Shown piece by piece: positions 1 to 12,146 of a stretch of DNA of 64,000 bases. The stretch lies in the NCBI GenBank assembly GCA_947359465.1, contig OX375872.1, forward strand, positions 3,020,395-3,084,394. Direction: 5' to 3'. Both the position numbers and the translations under genes were made by a program. The DNA comes from Metellina segmentata (taxonomy: Eukaryota > Arthropoda > Arachnida > Araneae > Tetragnathidae). Each line of letters opens with the position of its first letter. The stretch's first letter is position 1. The notes beneath the pieces were generated by a model. It did not search any database. It saw only the letters and a program-made list of their open reading frames with translations, and had not been told where the DNA came from.

Positions 1-3000
1 TAATGGGATGCACCAAAATAAACATTTTTCACCTAGACAGTTGGTGTCCTCGCATCTCTCCCTTAGGGGATTGATCATGTACCGTCGTCAATAGCCGTTG
101 TTTTGCTCCAGTACGACATTAACTAAAAATTAGCAATTACTTAACTAGTGGGAGTTTTGCCTCAATGTTCTGAATAAAGTATCATTTCCAAAGTTACCTT
201 CAGTTTAAATGAGACTAACCAAAAATCAGAATGAGAAACGAAGGTAGTATTTCTCCCCTTTGAGATCAATTGATATAGTTACTACCAAAGATATCATCCT
301 GATACATAAAAAGCAAATGGAATCATTTCGAGGGAAAAACTTTAATGGGGTGTAGCAAAATAAACATTTTTCTCCTTGAACGTTGGTGTCCTCGCATCTT
401 TCCCTTAGGGGATTGGTCATGGACCGTCGTCAATAGCCCGTTGTGTTGGTACAGTACGACGTTAACAAAAAATTACCAATTACCAATTACTTAACTATTC
501 ATAGTTTGTGCCTCAATGTTCTGAAAAAAGAATCATTTCCAAAGTTAACCTACAGTTGAAATGAGACTAGCCAAAAATAAGAATGAGAAACGAAGGTAGT
601 ACTTCTTCCCTTTTAGATCAATTGATATAGTTACTATCAAAGAAATCATTCTGATTCATAGAAAGCAAATGGAATCATTTCGAGTGACAAACTTCAATGG
701 GGTGCTCCAAAATAAACATTTTTCTCCTATAACGTTTGTGTCCTCGCATCTTTCCCTTAAGGGATTGATCATGGACCGTCGGCAATAGCCCGTTGCGTAG
801 CTCCAGTACGACGTTAACTATAAATTAGCAATTACCAATTACTTAACTATTGGGAGTTTGTGCCTCAATGTTCTGAATGAAGAATCATTTCCAAAGTTAA
901 CCAACAGTTGAAATGATACTAGCTAAAAATAAGAATGAGAAACGAAGGTAGTATTTCTCCCCTTTGAGATCAATTGCTATAGTTACTACCAAAGATATCA
1001 TCCTGATTCATAAAAAGCAAATGGAATCATTTCGAGGTACAAACTTTAATGAGGTGTAGCAAAATAAACATTTTTCTCCTTGAACGTTGGTGTCCTCGCA
1101 TCTTTCCATTAGGGGAAACTAAGTTAACTAAGAAAAGAATAAGCAAAGCGTGCACAAATTTTAAAGCTGCCTATTAATATCATTAATAAAAGTTTGATAC
1201 ATAATTTTTTTATATGAATAATTGCATGCTTTCTTTCAATTAGAATCCTGATTCATAAAAAGCAAATGAAATCATTTCGAGGGACAATCTTTAATGGGGT
1301 GCAGCAAAATAAACATTTTTCTCCTAGAACGTTGGTGTCCTCGCATCTCTCCCTTAGGGGATTGGTCATGTACCGTCGTCAATAGCCCGTTGTGTTGCTC
1401 CAGTACGACATTAACTAAAAATTACCAATTACTTAACTATTGGGAGTTTGTGCCTCAATGTTCTGAATAAAGAATCATTTCCAAAGTTAACCTACAGTTG
1501 AAATAAGACTAGCCATAAATAAGAATGAGAAACGAAGGTAGTATTTCTCCTCTTTGAGATCAATTGATATAGTTACTATCAAAGATATCATCCTGATTCA
1601 TAAAAAGAAAATGAAATCATTTCGAGGGAAAAACTTTAATGGGGTGCAGCAAAATAAACTTTTTTCTCTTAGAACTTTTGGTGTCCTCGCATCTTTCCCT
1701 TAGAAGATTGATCATGGACCGTCTTCAATAGCCCGTTGTGTTGCTCCAGTACGACGTTAACTAAAAATTACCAATTATTTAACTATTGGGAGTTTGTGCC
1801 TCAATGTTCTGAATGAAGACTCATTTCCAAAGTTAACCTACAGTTGAAATGAGACTAGGCAAAAAAAAGAATGAGAAACGAAGATAGTATTTCTCCACTT
1901 TGACATGAATTGATATAGTTACTATCAAAGATATCATCCTGATTCAAAAAAAGCAAATGAAATCATTTCGAGGGACAAGATTTAATGGGATGCAGCAAAA
2001 TAAACATTTTTCTCCTAGAACGTTGGTGTCCTCGCATCTCTCCCTTAGGGGATTGATGATGTACCGTCGTCAATAGCCCGTTGTGTTGGTCTAGTACGAC
2101 GTGAAAAAAAATTTACCAATTATTTAACTATTGGGAGTTTGTGCCTCAATGTTCTGAATAAAGAATCATTTCCAAAGTTAGTCTACAGTTGAAATGAGAC
2201 TAGCCAAAGATAAGAATGAGAAACGAAGATAGTATTTCTCGCCTTTGAGATGAATTGACATAGTTACTATCAAAGATATCATCCTGATTCATAAAAAGCA
2301 AATGGAATAATTTCGAGGGACAATCTTTAATGGGGTGCAGCAAAATAAACATTTTTCTCCTAGAACGTTGGTGTCCTCGAAATCTTTCCCTTAGGGGTTG
2401 ATCATGGACCGTCGTCAATAGTCCGTTGCGTTGCTCCAGTACGACGTTAACCATAATTTACCAATTACCAATTACTTAACTATTGGGAGTTTGTGCCTCA
2501 ATGTTCTGAATGAAGACTCATTTCCAAAGTTAACCTACAGTTGAAATGAGACTAGGCAAAATAAAGAATGAGAAACGAAGATAGTATTTCTCCCCTTTGA
2601 CATGAATTGATATAGTTACTATCAAAGATATCATCCTGATTCATAAAAAGAAAATGGAGTCATTTCGAGGGACAAAATTCAATGGGGTGCAACAAAATAA
2701 ACATTTTTCTCCTAGAGCGTTGGTGTCCTCGCTACTTTCCCTTAGGGGATTGATAATGGACCGTCGTCAATAGCCCGTTGTGTTGCTCCAGTACGACGTT
2801 TACTAAAAATTACCAATTATTTAACTATTGTGAGTTTGTGCCTCAATGTTCTTAATAAAGAATCATTTCCAAAGTTAACCTACAGTTGAAATGAGACTAG
2901 CCAAAAATAAGAATGAGAAACGAAGGTAGTATTTCTCCTCTTTGAGATCAATTGATATAGTTACTATCAAAGATATCATCCTCATTCATAAAAAGAAAAT

Positions 3001-3575
3001 GAAATCATTTCGAGGGAAAAACTTTAATGGGGTGCAGCAAAATAAACTTTTTTATCCTAGAACTTTGGTATCCTCGCATCTTTCCCTTAGAGGATTGATC
3101 ATGGACCGTCTTCAATAGCCCGTTGTGTTGCTCCAGTACGACGTTAACTAAAAATTACCTATTACTTAACTATTGGGAGTTTGGGCCTCAATGTTCTGAA
3201 TGAAGAATCATTTCCAAAGTTAACCTACAATTGAAATGAGACTAGGCAAAAAAAAGAATGAGAAACGAAGGTTGTGTTTCTCCCCTTTGAGATGAATTGA
3301 TATAGTTACTATCAAAGATATCATCCTGATTCATAAAAAGAAAATGGAATCATTTCGAGGGACAAACTTTAATGGGGTGCAGCAAAACAGACATTTTTCT
3401 CCTAGAACGTTGTTGTCCTCGCATCTTTCCCTTAGGGATTGATCATGGACCGTCGTCAATAGCCCGTTGTGTTTCTCCAGTACGACTTTAACTATAAATT
3501 ACCACTTACTTAACTATTGGGAGTTTGTGTGGAAAAAGCAAATATAATCATTTCGAAGGACAAACTTTAATGGGG
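1..3575. repeat. Satellite array S1 (about 345 bp monomers)
   Basis: About ten head-to-tail monomers. The landmark GGTGTCCTCGCATCT recurs near 42, 386, 1090, 1335, 1679, 2026, 2370, 2720, 3067 and 3410, mostly 343-350 bp apart. Each monomer runs through GCAGCAAAATAAACATTTTT, the GTCCTCGCATCT block, CGTCGTCAATAGCCCGTTG, CAGTACGACGTTAAC, TTCCAAAGTTAACC and ATATAGTTACTATCAAAG. Monomers differ by substitutions and small indels, such as a doubled TTACCAA. One is interrupted at about 1117-1245, and the last is shortened by about 180 bp near 3527 before the gypsy insertion. Short antisense reading frames here are by-products of the repeat. Confidence 0.95.
1117..1245. other. Non-satellite patch within S1
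   Basis: About 130 bp of AT-rich sequence replaces roughly 230 bp of one monomer, so the spacing between landmarks falls to about 246 bp. I find no match to it elsewhere in the window and no coding potential. It could be a repair patch or the remains of an insertion. Confidence 0.7.
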
Positions 3576-4050
3576 TGTGGCGTAGTGATAAAAAAAGGAC
3601 CTCTTGTTTCACCAGTCGCCTGGCCGGCTGAAATCGTTCCTTTTCGGACAATGGCCAGCCCCTCGGTTAGAATAGAACTGAAAAGGCAGGGGAGCTCCCC
3701 TCTTGGAGTTTTGAGGCGGTGGAAAACTGCCCAATTGTTTTTCCCAGAGACTGGAGCTTCGAGGTTTGGAGCAGAGAGTGCTGGTTCAGCGAAGAGAAGA
3801 TTCTCTGACAGACTCGAGAAGAGTTTGGTCGTTGTTTCGAGGGCGTACTATCGACGCCCTAGATTTTGGGAGTTAATTCTCCGGTGGAGACTCTGTTTAT
3901 GTTTTAAAATTGTTTGTTTAATAGAACAGCACTGTATATAATACATAACCGAGAAATAAAAGAATATTTGTTTTTTTATACAATATTCAGATTTCTTAAA
4001 ATACCCTTCCTGCCAAAATTTATACACCCCAGTTGTTCAACATTGTTACA
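3576..4050 (+). repeat. 5' LTR of the gypsy element (475 bp)
   Basis: It starts TGTGGCGTAG directly after the satellite AATGGGG and ends ATTGTTACA, immediately before the primer binding site. A TATA-like GTATATAAT lies near 3934 and an AATAAA polyadenylation signal near 3955, the usual U3/R order. An open reading frame of 138 residues crosses the LTR but shows no recognisable domain. Confidence 0.85.
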
Positions 4051-4052
4051 AC

Positions 4053-4066
4053 TGGTGGCAGCGGTA
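4053..4066 (+). other. Primer binding site
   Basis: TGGTGGCAGCGG lies 2 bases after the LTR end. TGG is the expected complement of the tRNA 3' CCA. I cannot assign the tRNA species. Confidence 0.7.
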
Positions 4067-4137
4067 TTGGATTATTAGCTCGAGTTAATGAGCTACGAAC
4101 TTGGTCAGGATCGACCATTGCTTGAGAACTTTAAGTC

Positions 4138-4365
4138 TGAAATCCCGTCTAGTACGACGAGGGATACGAGTAACAGTTCCTGAAGCTGAATTGCCGGACA
4201 TCATCAGTGGACCAAAATCCCGTCTATTACGACAGGGGACACGAGTGTCGGTTCCGGAAGCTGAATTGCCGGACATCATCAGTGGACCGAAATCCCGTCT
4301 ATTATGACGAGGGATACGAGTAACCGCTTCGGAAGCTGAATTGCTGGACTTTAGCGGTGGACCAA
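4138..4365 (+). repeat. Three tandem about 75 bp repeats in the element leader
   Basis: AAATCCCGTCTA recurs at about 4140, 4214 and 4289. Each unit continues through a GGGAYACGAGT block and GAAGCTGAATTGC. The period is 74-75 bp and the third copy is the most diverged. The array sits between the primer binding site and the gag start, where packaging signals are often found in retroelements; that role is inference only. Confidence 0.8.
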
Positions 4366-4779
4366 AATATCGTCGGAGGGATACGATCGACGGGTTCCGG
4401 AAGCCCAGAGAAAAAGCACTACGACCCCGAAAAAGGAGCCCTGTTGTCCGGACGGAAGAGAGAGGTGAGTCCTATTTTGGAAAACTTCATTCCGAGAGGC
4501 AGTTAGTTAGGGTATTAAATTGGGTTGGTTATTGGTCGGTCATTCTGGTATGAAATATACTTAGTTCTTAAGAATTTTGTTTTTATGTGTTGGGGTTGTA
4601 TAAGTGCATAAGGTTATTTGCGTTTGATTTATGGTTATTTATAGTGTGTCTTTATATTGTACCCCTTTGACTCAGTTGGAATCTCTGTAGTGCTTGTGAA
4701 ACGTTGGTGTTTACTATTTTTTTCTTGTTACACCAGAATAGAATTTTAATAGATTTAATTTTGGTTTATTCAAGAAGCC

Positions 4780-6957
4780 ATGTCGTCTTTCATAAAACGC
4801 CTAAACAGGCAGAAAAAGAGCACTTTAAAGCAGTTAGCCGTGGAATTTGAGGTTGAGGTGTCTGACTCAGACCTAGTGAAAAACATAATCAAAGGTATTT
4901 TGGAGGCACCAGATTTCACGGAGGAAACTGCGGAGTGTTTCTTAGACAGAATAATGGAGGAGATTGAGGAGGAAAGGGAACAGAAACGTACCGAACAGGA
5001 AAGATCAGATAGAATAGTTAGAGAAGAACGGGAGTTTGAATTAGCAAAATTGCGAATGAAACATAAGACCGTCCAGCATCTGAAAAGCCCTGTCGCTCTA
5101 AATGTCGTAGTCACGCAGAGCCAAACAAAAACAAGGGTAGATAATTCCGGTGCGAGCCATAGGAACGAGACCCCCGTAGTCGAAACTCCCGTAGTCAAAA
5201 CCCCGAAGGCGGTAGAGGAAGACGAAAAACCCCTCGTAATTGACGAAAGCGATCGTTACTTTTTGCCTTTAACATTACCAGATGAAGAGACTGGCTTATC
5301 TCAGATCTCTTCAGCTGTGTTTGAAGCCGCACAAAGGAACTGCGAGTCTATCGCCGTGCTATGGGCTCGGAATGCAGAGAATAGAGAAAGTGAATTTCAA
5401 GTTGAAAAAAGGAAATTGTGGTATGACAAGAATGCGGTTACGAGAAATTTTAAAGTGGGAGATCAGGTCTTAGTTTTAGCTACAACTAAGACAAATAAAA
5501 TGGCAGTAAACTGGATGGGGCCTGGTAAAATTACGAGTAAATTTTCGGACACAAATTATTTGGTAAACTTGTCCGAAAAACGTGACAAAAGCACGATTTA
5601 TCACGTTAACTTAATGAAACCCTATCATAGCAGGTCCGAGTGTGTTAATCTGATTATCGATGAAGGGCACGAAGAGGTAGAGCATGAAGCAGAGATCCCT
5701 TATCCGTTACAAGACCCCACTCATTTCGATTTGCAAGAAATTGTAATAGAGAGCCGACTCGACGAGCGCGCGTCTGATATCCAGATCGAAAGATTCAGGG
5801 AAATGCTAAAAACTCGTAAAAAGGAGTTCTCTTCGGACCCGGGTAATTCCGCATTGATAAAAATGGACATCGAACTGATCAGTGAGGTTCCGTTGCGCGC
5901 CAGGCCGTATCGCATGTCTCCTAGACAAGTAAACATATTGCGAAATGAGATTCAGAGGCTGTTGGCTCTGGGGGTGATCGAGGTAGGTCAATCGGATTAT
6001 GCCTCTACAATTATCTTAGTGGAGAGCCCAGATAGGGATCCTAGACCATGTGTGGATTATCGAAAGCTAAACGCAATCACCCGAACCCAATATTTCCCCT
6101 TACCTTATATCGAAGAAGTAGTGGAAAAAGTAAGTGCCGCCCCTTTCATCACCGTCATGGATTTGAAAAAGGGATACTTTCAAATACCTCTTACTGAAAG
6201 AGCGCAGAGATATGCAGCATTCGTGACGCCTTTTGGGATGTTTATCCCTAAGAAAATGATGTTTGGCCTAGTTAATGTCCCCTTTTATTTCTGCAAATTG
6301 ATGGCCCAAGTTTTAGGTGGACTGAAAAAATTTGCGGTTCTTTATATAGACGATATCGCGGTATTTTCCACAACTTGGGAAGAACACCTTAAGGATGTTG
6401 GCAAGGTATTGCACAAATTGGGAGAAGCTAATTTAACGGTCAAACCGGACAAGTGCCGTTTTGCACAGGATCATGTCAAGTTTCTAGGGCAGGAAGTTGG
6501 ATCCGGGAAAAGGTCGCCAAACGAGGCGAAAATTAAGGAGTTCGAAGGATTTTCCACCCCTACGACTAAAACCCAAATTCGGTCATTTTTAGGAGTGGTG
6601 GGCTATTACTCCAGATATATCCCGAATTACTCGGTTATTGCAGCCCCTTTGACAAGTGCTTTGAAAGGAAGGGTGACAAAAGAAAAGGTGATTTGGACAG
6701 ACGAATGTGATCAGGCATTTAAGAACCTAAAATCGAAGCTTGTCCAAAATCCGGTATTATATGCTCCGGATTATACTAAGGAATTTCTAGTACAAACGGA
6801 TGCGAGCGCAACAGGTGCGGGAATTGTACTGTCCCAGAACCTAGAAGGGGAGGAGCACCCTATTTTGTTTTTGAGTAAACAATTCTCGAGAGCAGAGCAG
6901 AACTACAGTACAGTGGAGCGAGAGTTGGCTGCTATTGTATATGGATTAAAAAAATGA
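4780..6957 (+). pseudogene. gag / integrase C-terminus / reverse transcriptase / RNase H polyprotein (in-frame stop)
   Basis: A 725-residue frame. Residues 1-60 are a basic, helical gag start that resembles a SAP-like motif, followed by a charged coiled coil (about 58-98). After about residue 150 it switches to an integrase C-terminal domain (about 178-285) with a GPY/F-type motif, WMGPGKI at 245-251. Reverse transcriptase covers about 365-570, with catalytic Asp461 in VMDLKKGYFQ and the active-site YIDD at 522-525. RNase H begins near 665 (TDAS with Asp674; ERE at 713-715). Gag is joined directly to the integrase tail in frame, so capsid, nucleocapsid, protease and the integrase core have been deleted. 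A TGA at 6955-6957 breaks RNase H, and the same frame continues to 7152. Confidence 0.88.
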
Positions 6958-7152
6958 AATTACTATTTGGACGGACAAAAATTTAAAATTGAAACGGATC
7001 ACAACCCACTAACTTTCTTAAATCAAATGATGGGGAGCAATTCACGGCTGACCCGATGGGCTCTATGTTTGCAGCAATACAATTTCACAATTGCTGACAG
7101 AGCCGGGAAAAACAACGGAAATGCCGATGGTCTGAGTAGACAGCCTCTTTAA
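6958..7152 (+). pseudogene. RNase H distal part, in frame after the stop codon
   Basis: This continues the 4780 frame without a shift (same phase) directly after the TGA. It contains TDHNPLTFL, holding the last RNase H catalytic Asp, and ends with the tether-like ADGLSRQ and a TAA stop. A single substitution would explain the premature stop. Nothing resembling integrase follows, which confirms that integrase is encoded upstream of reverse transcriptase. Confidence 0.85.
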
Positions 7153-7590
7153 AAAAATTTGATGAAATTATAATGGGTTAGTGTATAAGATGAATTTTAA
7201 TTTGTGTAAATTTTTGTTTTGTGTCAGTTAATGTTTGTTTTTGGTTCAGAGAATGGCTTTGTAAAGCCAATGTAAATATATTTTCTTGGGTTAGCATTCT
7301 GTGCAGAGTGATTTGTTTCAAATGTAGATAAACTTAAGTAATTAATCTCTGCATCGGATTGATAAAACCCTTTACCGAAAAGTAGGAGAGCAGAGTTATT
7401 TAGCTGTCTCGTGGAGTGTTAGAGTTTTAGTTTAAATGGTTTGAGCCTAAAACTATTTCCTAGAGAGATTCCTATACTGAGCAGAGGTGGGCCTTTTGTT
7501 AGAGAATTAGTTAAAATTTCCTATTGCTATGTGATAGTGTATCACTATTGTAAAGGAACTATGAGGAATTTAAGGATCCGCCTCTCTGGA
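7153..7590 (+). other. 3' untranslated region of the gypsy element
   Basis: About 440 bp of T-rich non-coding sequence that ends GGATCCGCCTCTCTGGA and then turns abruptly into satellite. The purine tract that should follow CTCTCTGGA, and the LTR after it, are not present. Confidence 0.7.
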
Positions 7591-10500
7591 CAATAAACAT
7601 TTTTCTCCTAGAACGTTGGTGTCCTCGCATCTCTCCCTTAGGGGAGTGATCATGAACCGTCGTCAATAGCCCGTTGTGTTTCTCCAGTACGACGTTAACT
7701 AAAAATTACCAATTACTTAATTATTCTGACTTTGTGCCTCAATGTTCTGAATGAAGAATCATATCCAATGTTAACCTACAGTTGAAATGAGACTAGCCAA
7801 AAATAAGAATGAGAAACGAAGGTAGTATTTCTCCCCTTTGGGATGAATTGATATAGTTACTATCAAAGATATCATCCTGATTCATAAAAAGCAAATGGAA
7901 TTATTTCGAGGGACAAACTTTAATGGGGTGCAGCAAAAAAAAAAACATTTTTCTCCTACAACGTTGTTGTCCTACCATCTTTCCCTTAGGGGATTGATCA
8001 TGGAACGTCGTCAATAGCCCGTTGTGTTTCTCCAGTACAACTTTAACTATAAATTACCACTTACTTAACTATTGGGAGTTTGTGTCTCAATGTTCTGAAT
8101 GAAAAATCATTTCCAAAGTTAACCTACAGTTGAAATGAGACTTGGCAAAAATAAGAATGAGACACGAAGGTAGTATTTCTCCCCATTGAGATCAATTGAT
8201 ATAGTTATTATCAAAGATATCATCCTGATTCATAAAAAGCAAATGGAATCATTTCGAAGGACAAACTTTAATGGGGTGCAGCAAAATAAACATTTTTCTC
8301 CTTGAACGTTGGTGTCCTCGCATCTTTCCCTTAAGGGATAGATCATGGATCGTCTTCAATAGCCCATTGTGTTGCTCCAGTACGACGCTAACTATAAATT
8401 ACCACTTACTTAACTATTGGGAGTTTGTGTCTCAATGTTAAAATGAAGAATCATTTCCAAAGTTACCCTACAGTTGAAATGAGACTTGGCAAAAATAACA
8501 ATGAGAAACGAAGGTAGTATTTCTCCCCTTTGAGATGAATTGATATAGTTAGTATGAGAGATATCATCCTGATTCATAAAAAGCAAATGGAATTATTTCG
8601 AGGGTCAAACTTTAATGGGGTGCAGCAAAATAAACATTTTTCTCCTAGAGCGTTGGTGTCCTCGCATCTTTCCCTTAGGGGATTGATCACGGACCGTCGT
8701 CAATAGTTCGTTGCGTTGCTCCAGTACGACGTTAACTATAAATTACCAATTACCAATGACTTAACTATTGGGAGTTTGTGCCTCAATGTTCTGAATGAAG
8801 AATCATTTCCAAAGTTAACCTACAGTTGAAATGAGATTAGGCAAAAATAAGAATGAGACACGAAGGTAGTATTTCTCCCCATTGAGATCAATTGATATAG
8901 TTACTATCAAAGATATCATCCTTATTCATAAAAAGGAAATGGAATCATTTCGAGTGACAAACTTTAACGGGGTGCTGCAAAATAAACATTTTTCTCCTAG
9001 AACGTTGGTGTCCTCTCATCTTTCCCTTATGGGATTGATCATGGACCGTCATTAATAGTCTGTTGCGTTGCTCCAGTACGATGTTAACTATAAATTACCA
9101 ATTACTTAACTATTGGGAGTTTGTGCCTCAATGTTCTGAATGAAGAATCATTTCCAAAGTTAACCTACAGTTGAAATGAGACTAGGCAAAAAAAAGAATG
9201 AGAAAGGAAGGTAGTATTTCTCCCCTTTGAGATGAATTGATACAGTTACTATCAAAGATATCATCCTGATTCATAAAAAGAAAATGGAAACATTTCGAGG
9301 GACAAAATTTAATTGGGTGCAACAAAATAAACATGTTTTTCCTAGAGCATTGTTGTCCTCGCATCTTTCCCTTATGGGATTGATCATGGACCGTCGTCAA
9401 TAGCCCGTTGTGTTTCTCCAGTACGACTTTAACTATAAATTACCACTTACTTAACTATTGGGAGTTTGTGTCTCAATGTTCTGAATGAAGAATCATTTCC
9501 ATAGTTAACCTACAGTTGAAATGAGACTTGGCAAAAATAAGAATGAGACACGAAGGTAGTATTTCTCCCCTTTGAGATCAATTGATATAGTTACTATCAA
9601 AGATATCATCCTGATTCATAAAAAGCAAATGGAATCATTTCGAGGGACAAACCTTTATGGGGTGCAGCAAAATAAACATTTTTCTCCTAGAACGTTGGTG
9701 TCCTCTCATCTTTCCCTTAGGGGATTGATCATGGACCGTCATTATTAGCCCGTTGCGTTGCTCAACTACGACGTTAACTATAAATTACCAATTACCAATT
9801 ACTTAACTATTGGGAGTTTGTGTCTCAATGTTCTGAATGAAGAATCATTTCCAAAGTTAACCTACAGTTGAAATGAGACTTGGCAAAACTAAGAATGAGA
9901 CACGAAGGTAGTATTTCTCACCTTTGAGATGAATTGATATAGTTACTATCAGAGATATCCTGATTCATAAAAAGCAAATGGAATTATTTCGAGGGACAAA
10001 CTTTAATGGGGTGCAGCAAAATAAACATTTTTCTCCTAGAGCGTTGGTGTCCTCGCATCTTTCCCTTAGGGAATTGATCACGGACCGTCGTCAATAGTTC
10101 GTTGCGTTGCTCCAGTACGACGTTAACTATAAATTACCAATTACCAATTACTTAACTATTGGGAGTTTGTGTCTCAATGTTCTGAATGAAGAATCATTTC
10201 CAAAGTTAACCTACAGTTGAAATGAGACTAGGCAAAAATAAGAATGAGAAACTAAGGTAGTATTTCTCCCCTTTGAGATCAACTGATATAGTTACTATCA
10301 AAGATATCATCCTGATTCATAAAAAGCAAATGGAATCATTTCGAGGGACAAACCTTTATGGGGTGCAGCAAAATAAACATTTTTCTCCTAGAGCGTTGGT
10401 GTCCTCGCATCTTTCCCTTAGGGGATTGATCATGGATCGTCCTCAATAGCCCGTTGTGTTGCTCCAGTACGATGTTAACTAAAAATTACCAATTACTTAA

Positions 10501-11686
10501 CTATTTTTGAGTTTGTGCCTCAATATTCTAAATAAAGAATCATTTCCAAAGTTAACCTGCAGTTGAAATGAGACTAGCCAAAAATAAGAATGAGAAACAA
10601 AGGTAGTATTTCTCCCCTTTCAGATCAATTCAAATAGTTACTATCAAAGATATCATCCTGATTCATAAAAAGCAAATGGAATTATTTCGAGGGACAAACT
10701 TTCATGGGGTGCAGCAAAAAAAAAAACATTTTTCTCCTACAACGTTGTTGTCCTACCATATTTCTCTTAGGGGATTGATCGTGGACCGTTGTCAATAGCC
10801 CGTTGTGTTTCTCCAGTACGACTTTAAAAATAAATTACCACTTACTTAACTATTGGGAGTTTGTGTCTCAATGTTCTGAATGAAGAATCATTTCCATAGT
10901 TAACCTACAGTTGAAATGAGACTTGGCAAAAATAAGAATGAGACACGAAGGTAGTATTTCTCCCCTTTGAGATGAATTGATATAGTTACTATCAGAGATA
11001 TCATCCTGATTCATAAAAAGCAAATGGAATCATTTCGAGGGACAAACCTTTATAGGGTGCAGCAAAATAAACATTTTTCTCCAAGGTTGTTGGTGTCCTC
11101 TCATCTTTCCCTTAGGGGATTGATCATGGACCGTCATTAATAGCCCGTTGCGTTGCTCCAGTACGACGTTAACCATAATTTACCAATTACCAATTACTTA
11201 ACTATTGGGAGTTTGTGCCTCAATGTTCTGAATGAAGAATCATTTCCAAAGTTAACCTACAGTTGAAAAGAGACTAGGCAAAAAAAAGAATGAGAAAGGA
11301 AGGTAGTATTTCTCCCCTTTGAGATGAATTGATATAGTTACTATCAAAGATATCATCCTGATTCATAAAAAGCAAATGGAATCATTTCGAGGGACAAACC
11401 TTTATGGGGTGCAGCAAAATAAACATTTTTCTCCTAGAACGTTGGTGTCCTCGCATTTTTCCCTTAGGGTATTGATCATGGATCGTCTCAATAGCCCGTT
11501 GTGTTGCTCCAGTACGATGTTAACTAAAAATTACCAATTACTTAACTATTTTTGAGTTTGTGCCTCAATGTTCTAAATAAAGAATCATTTCCAAAGTTAA
11601 CCTGCAGTTGAAATGAGACTAGCCAAAAATAAGAATGAGAAACAAAGGTAGTATTTCTCCCCTTTCAGATCAATTCATATAGTTAC
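7591..11686. repeat. Satellite array S2 (about 345 bp monomers)
   Basis: About twelve head-to-tail monomers of the same family as 1-3575. Several local variants alternate: one has an A-run before ACATTTTTCTCCTACAACG and reads GTCCTACCAT instead of GTCCTCGCAT, another has GTCATTAATAGCC. The last monomer carries the private markers CCTGCAG, AACAAAGG and CAGATCAATTCATAT that recur beside every LTR copy. Confidence 0.95.
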
Positions 11687-12146
11687 TGTAAGATTCGTGT
11701 TGTTCTGTTTGGTAAGGTCTATATTAAAGACTTCGAATCTTACAGCACATTGACATTTAATGAATAAATATATACAATTATTATGTACAGTTGAGTTATA
11801 TTTCAAAAAAGTTCCATCATTATCGGCAGCAGTCGTCTCTGCTCGGAAAAAATACGTCAGCTCTCAATGGCGTCCAGGGGAAAAAGTGTCTGTTCTATTA
11901 ATTTTCTCGTAACTGAATACCGGAATGTGAATGGCTCCTGACAGTCTTGCCTTGCATTCCTACTACAATGCAACTGACTCCTACCAGTCTCGTTGCTCTT
12001 ATAATGAGTTCTTTCCAGACTAGTAGACAACTACCGTTGTCTAGTATTCCTACAACCGGCCATCCTGATGATCTTTCGTCCTCGAAAGGAACACGACAAA
12101 CCTAAAAAAAACACAAAACAGTATCTGGGAATACATTGATTCAGTA

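Larger units (their letters stand above)
3576..7590 (+). mobile_element. Ty3/gypsy LTR retrotransposon, Gmr1-like domain order, 3' LTR missing
   Basis: A plus-strand element inserted in a satellite monomer after AATGGGG. It has a 5' LTR, a primer binding site, a leader with three tandem repeats, and one long open frame carrying gag, integrase C-terminus, reverse transcriptase and RNase H, followed by about 440 bp of 3' untranslated sequence. At about 7590 it runs straight back into satellite (CAATAAACATTTTT), resuming within about 10 bp of where the left flank stopped. No second copy of the LTR is present, so the polypurine tract and 3' LTR are deleted. Integrase lies upstream of reverse transcriptase, unlike most Ty3/gypsy elements. 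Protease and the integrase catalytic core are absent, and RNase H contains a stop codon, so the copy is not autonomous. Confidence 0.9.

Noticed and set aside
2200..2454. Short open reading frames in the satellite monomers (also 226-420, 9182-9400, 31944-32183)
   Set aside because: They recur with the repeat, differ freely between monomers and show no codon constraint; they are shadows of the satellite.
1..3575. CRISPR-like direct repeats
   Set aside because: Repeats are head-to-tail monomers of about 345 bp without spacers; this is eukaryotic satellite DNA.
3525..3941. 138-residue frame in the gypsy LTR
   Set aside because: It lies entirely over the satellite/LTR junction and the U3 region, with no domain.
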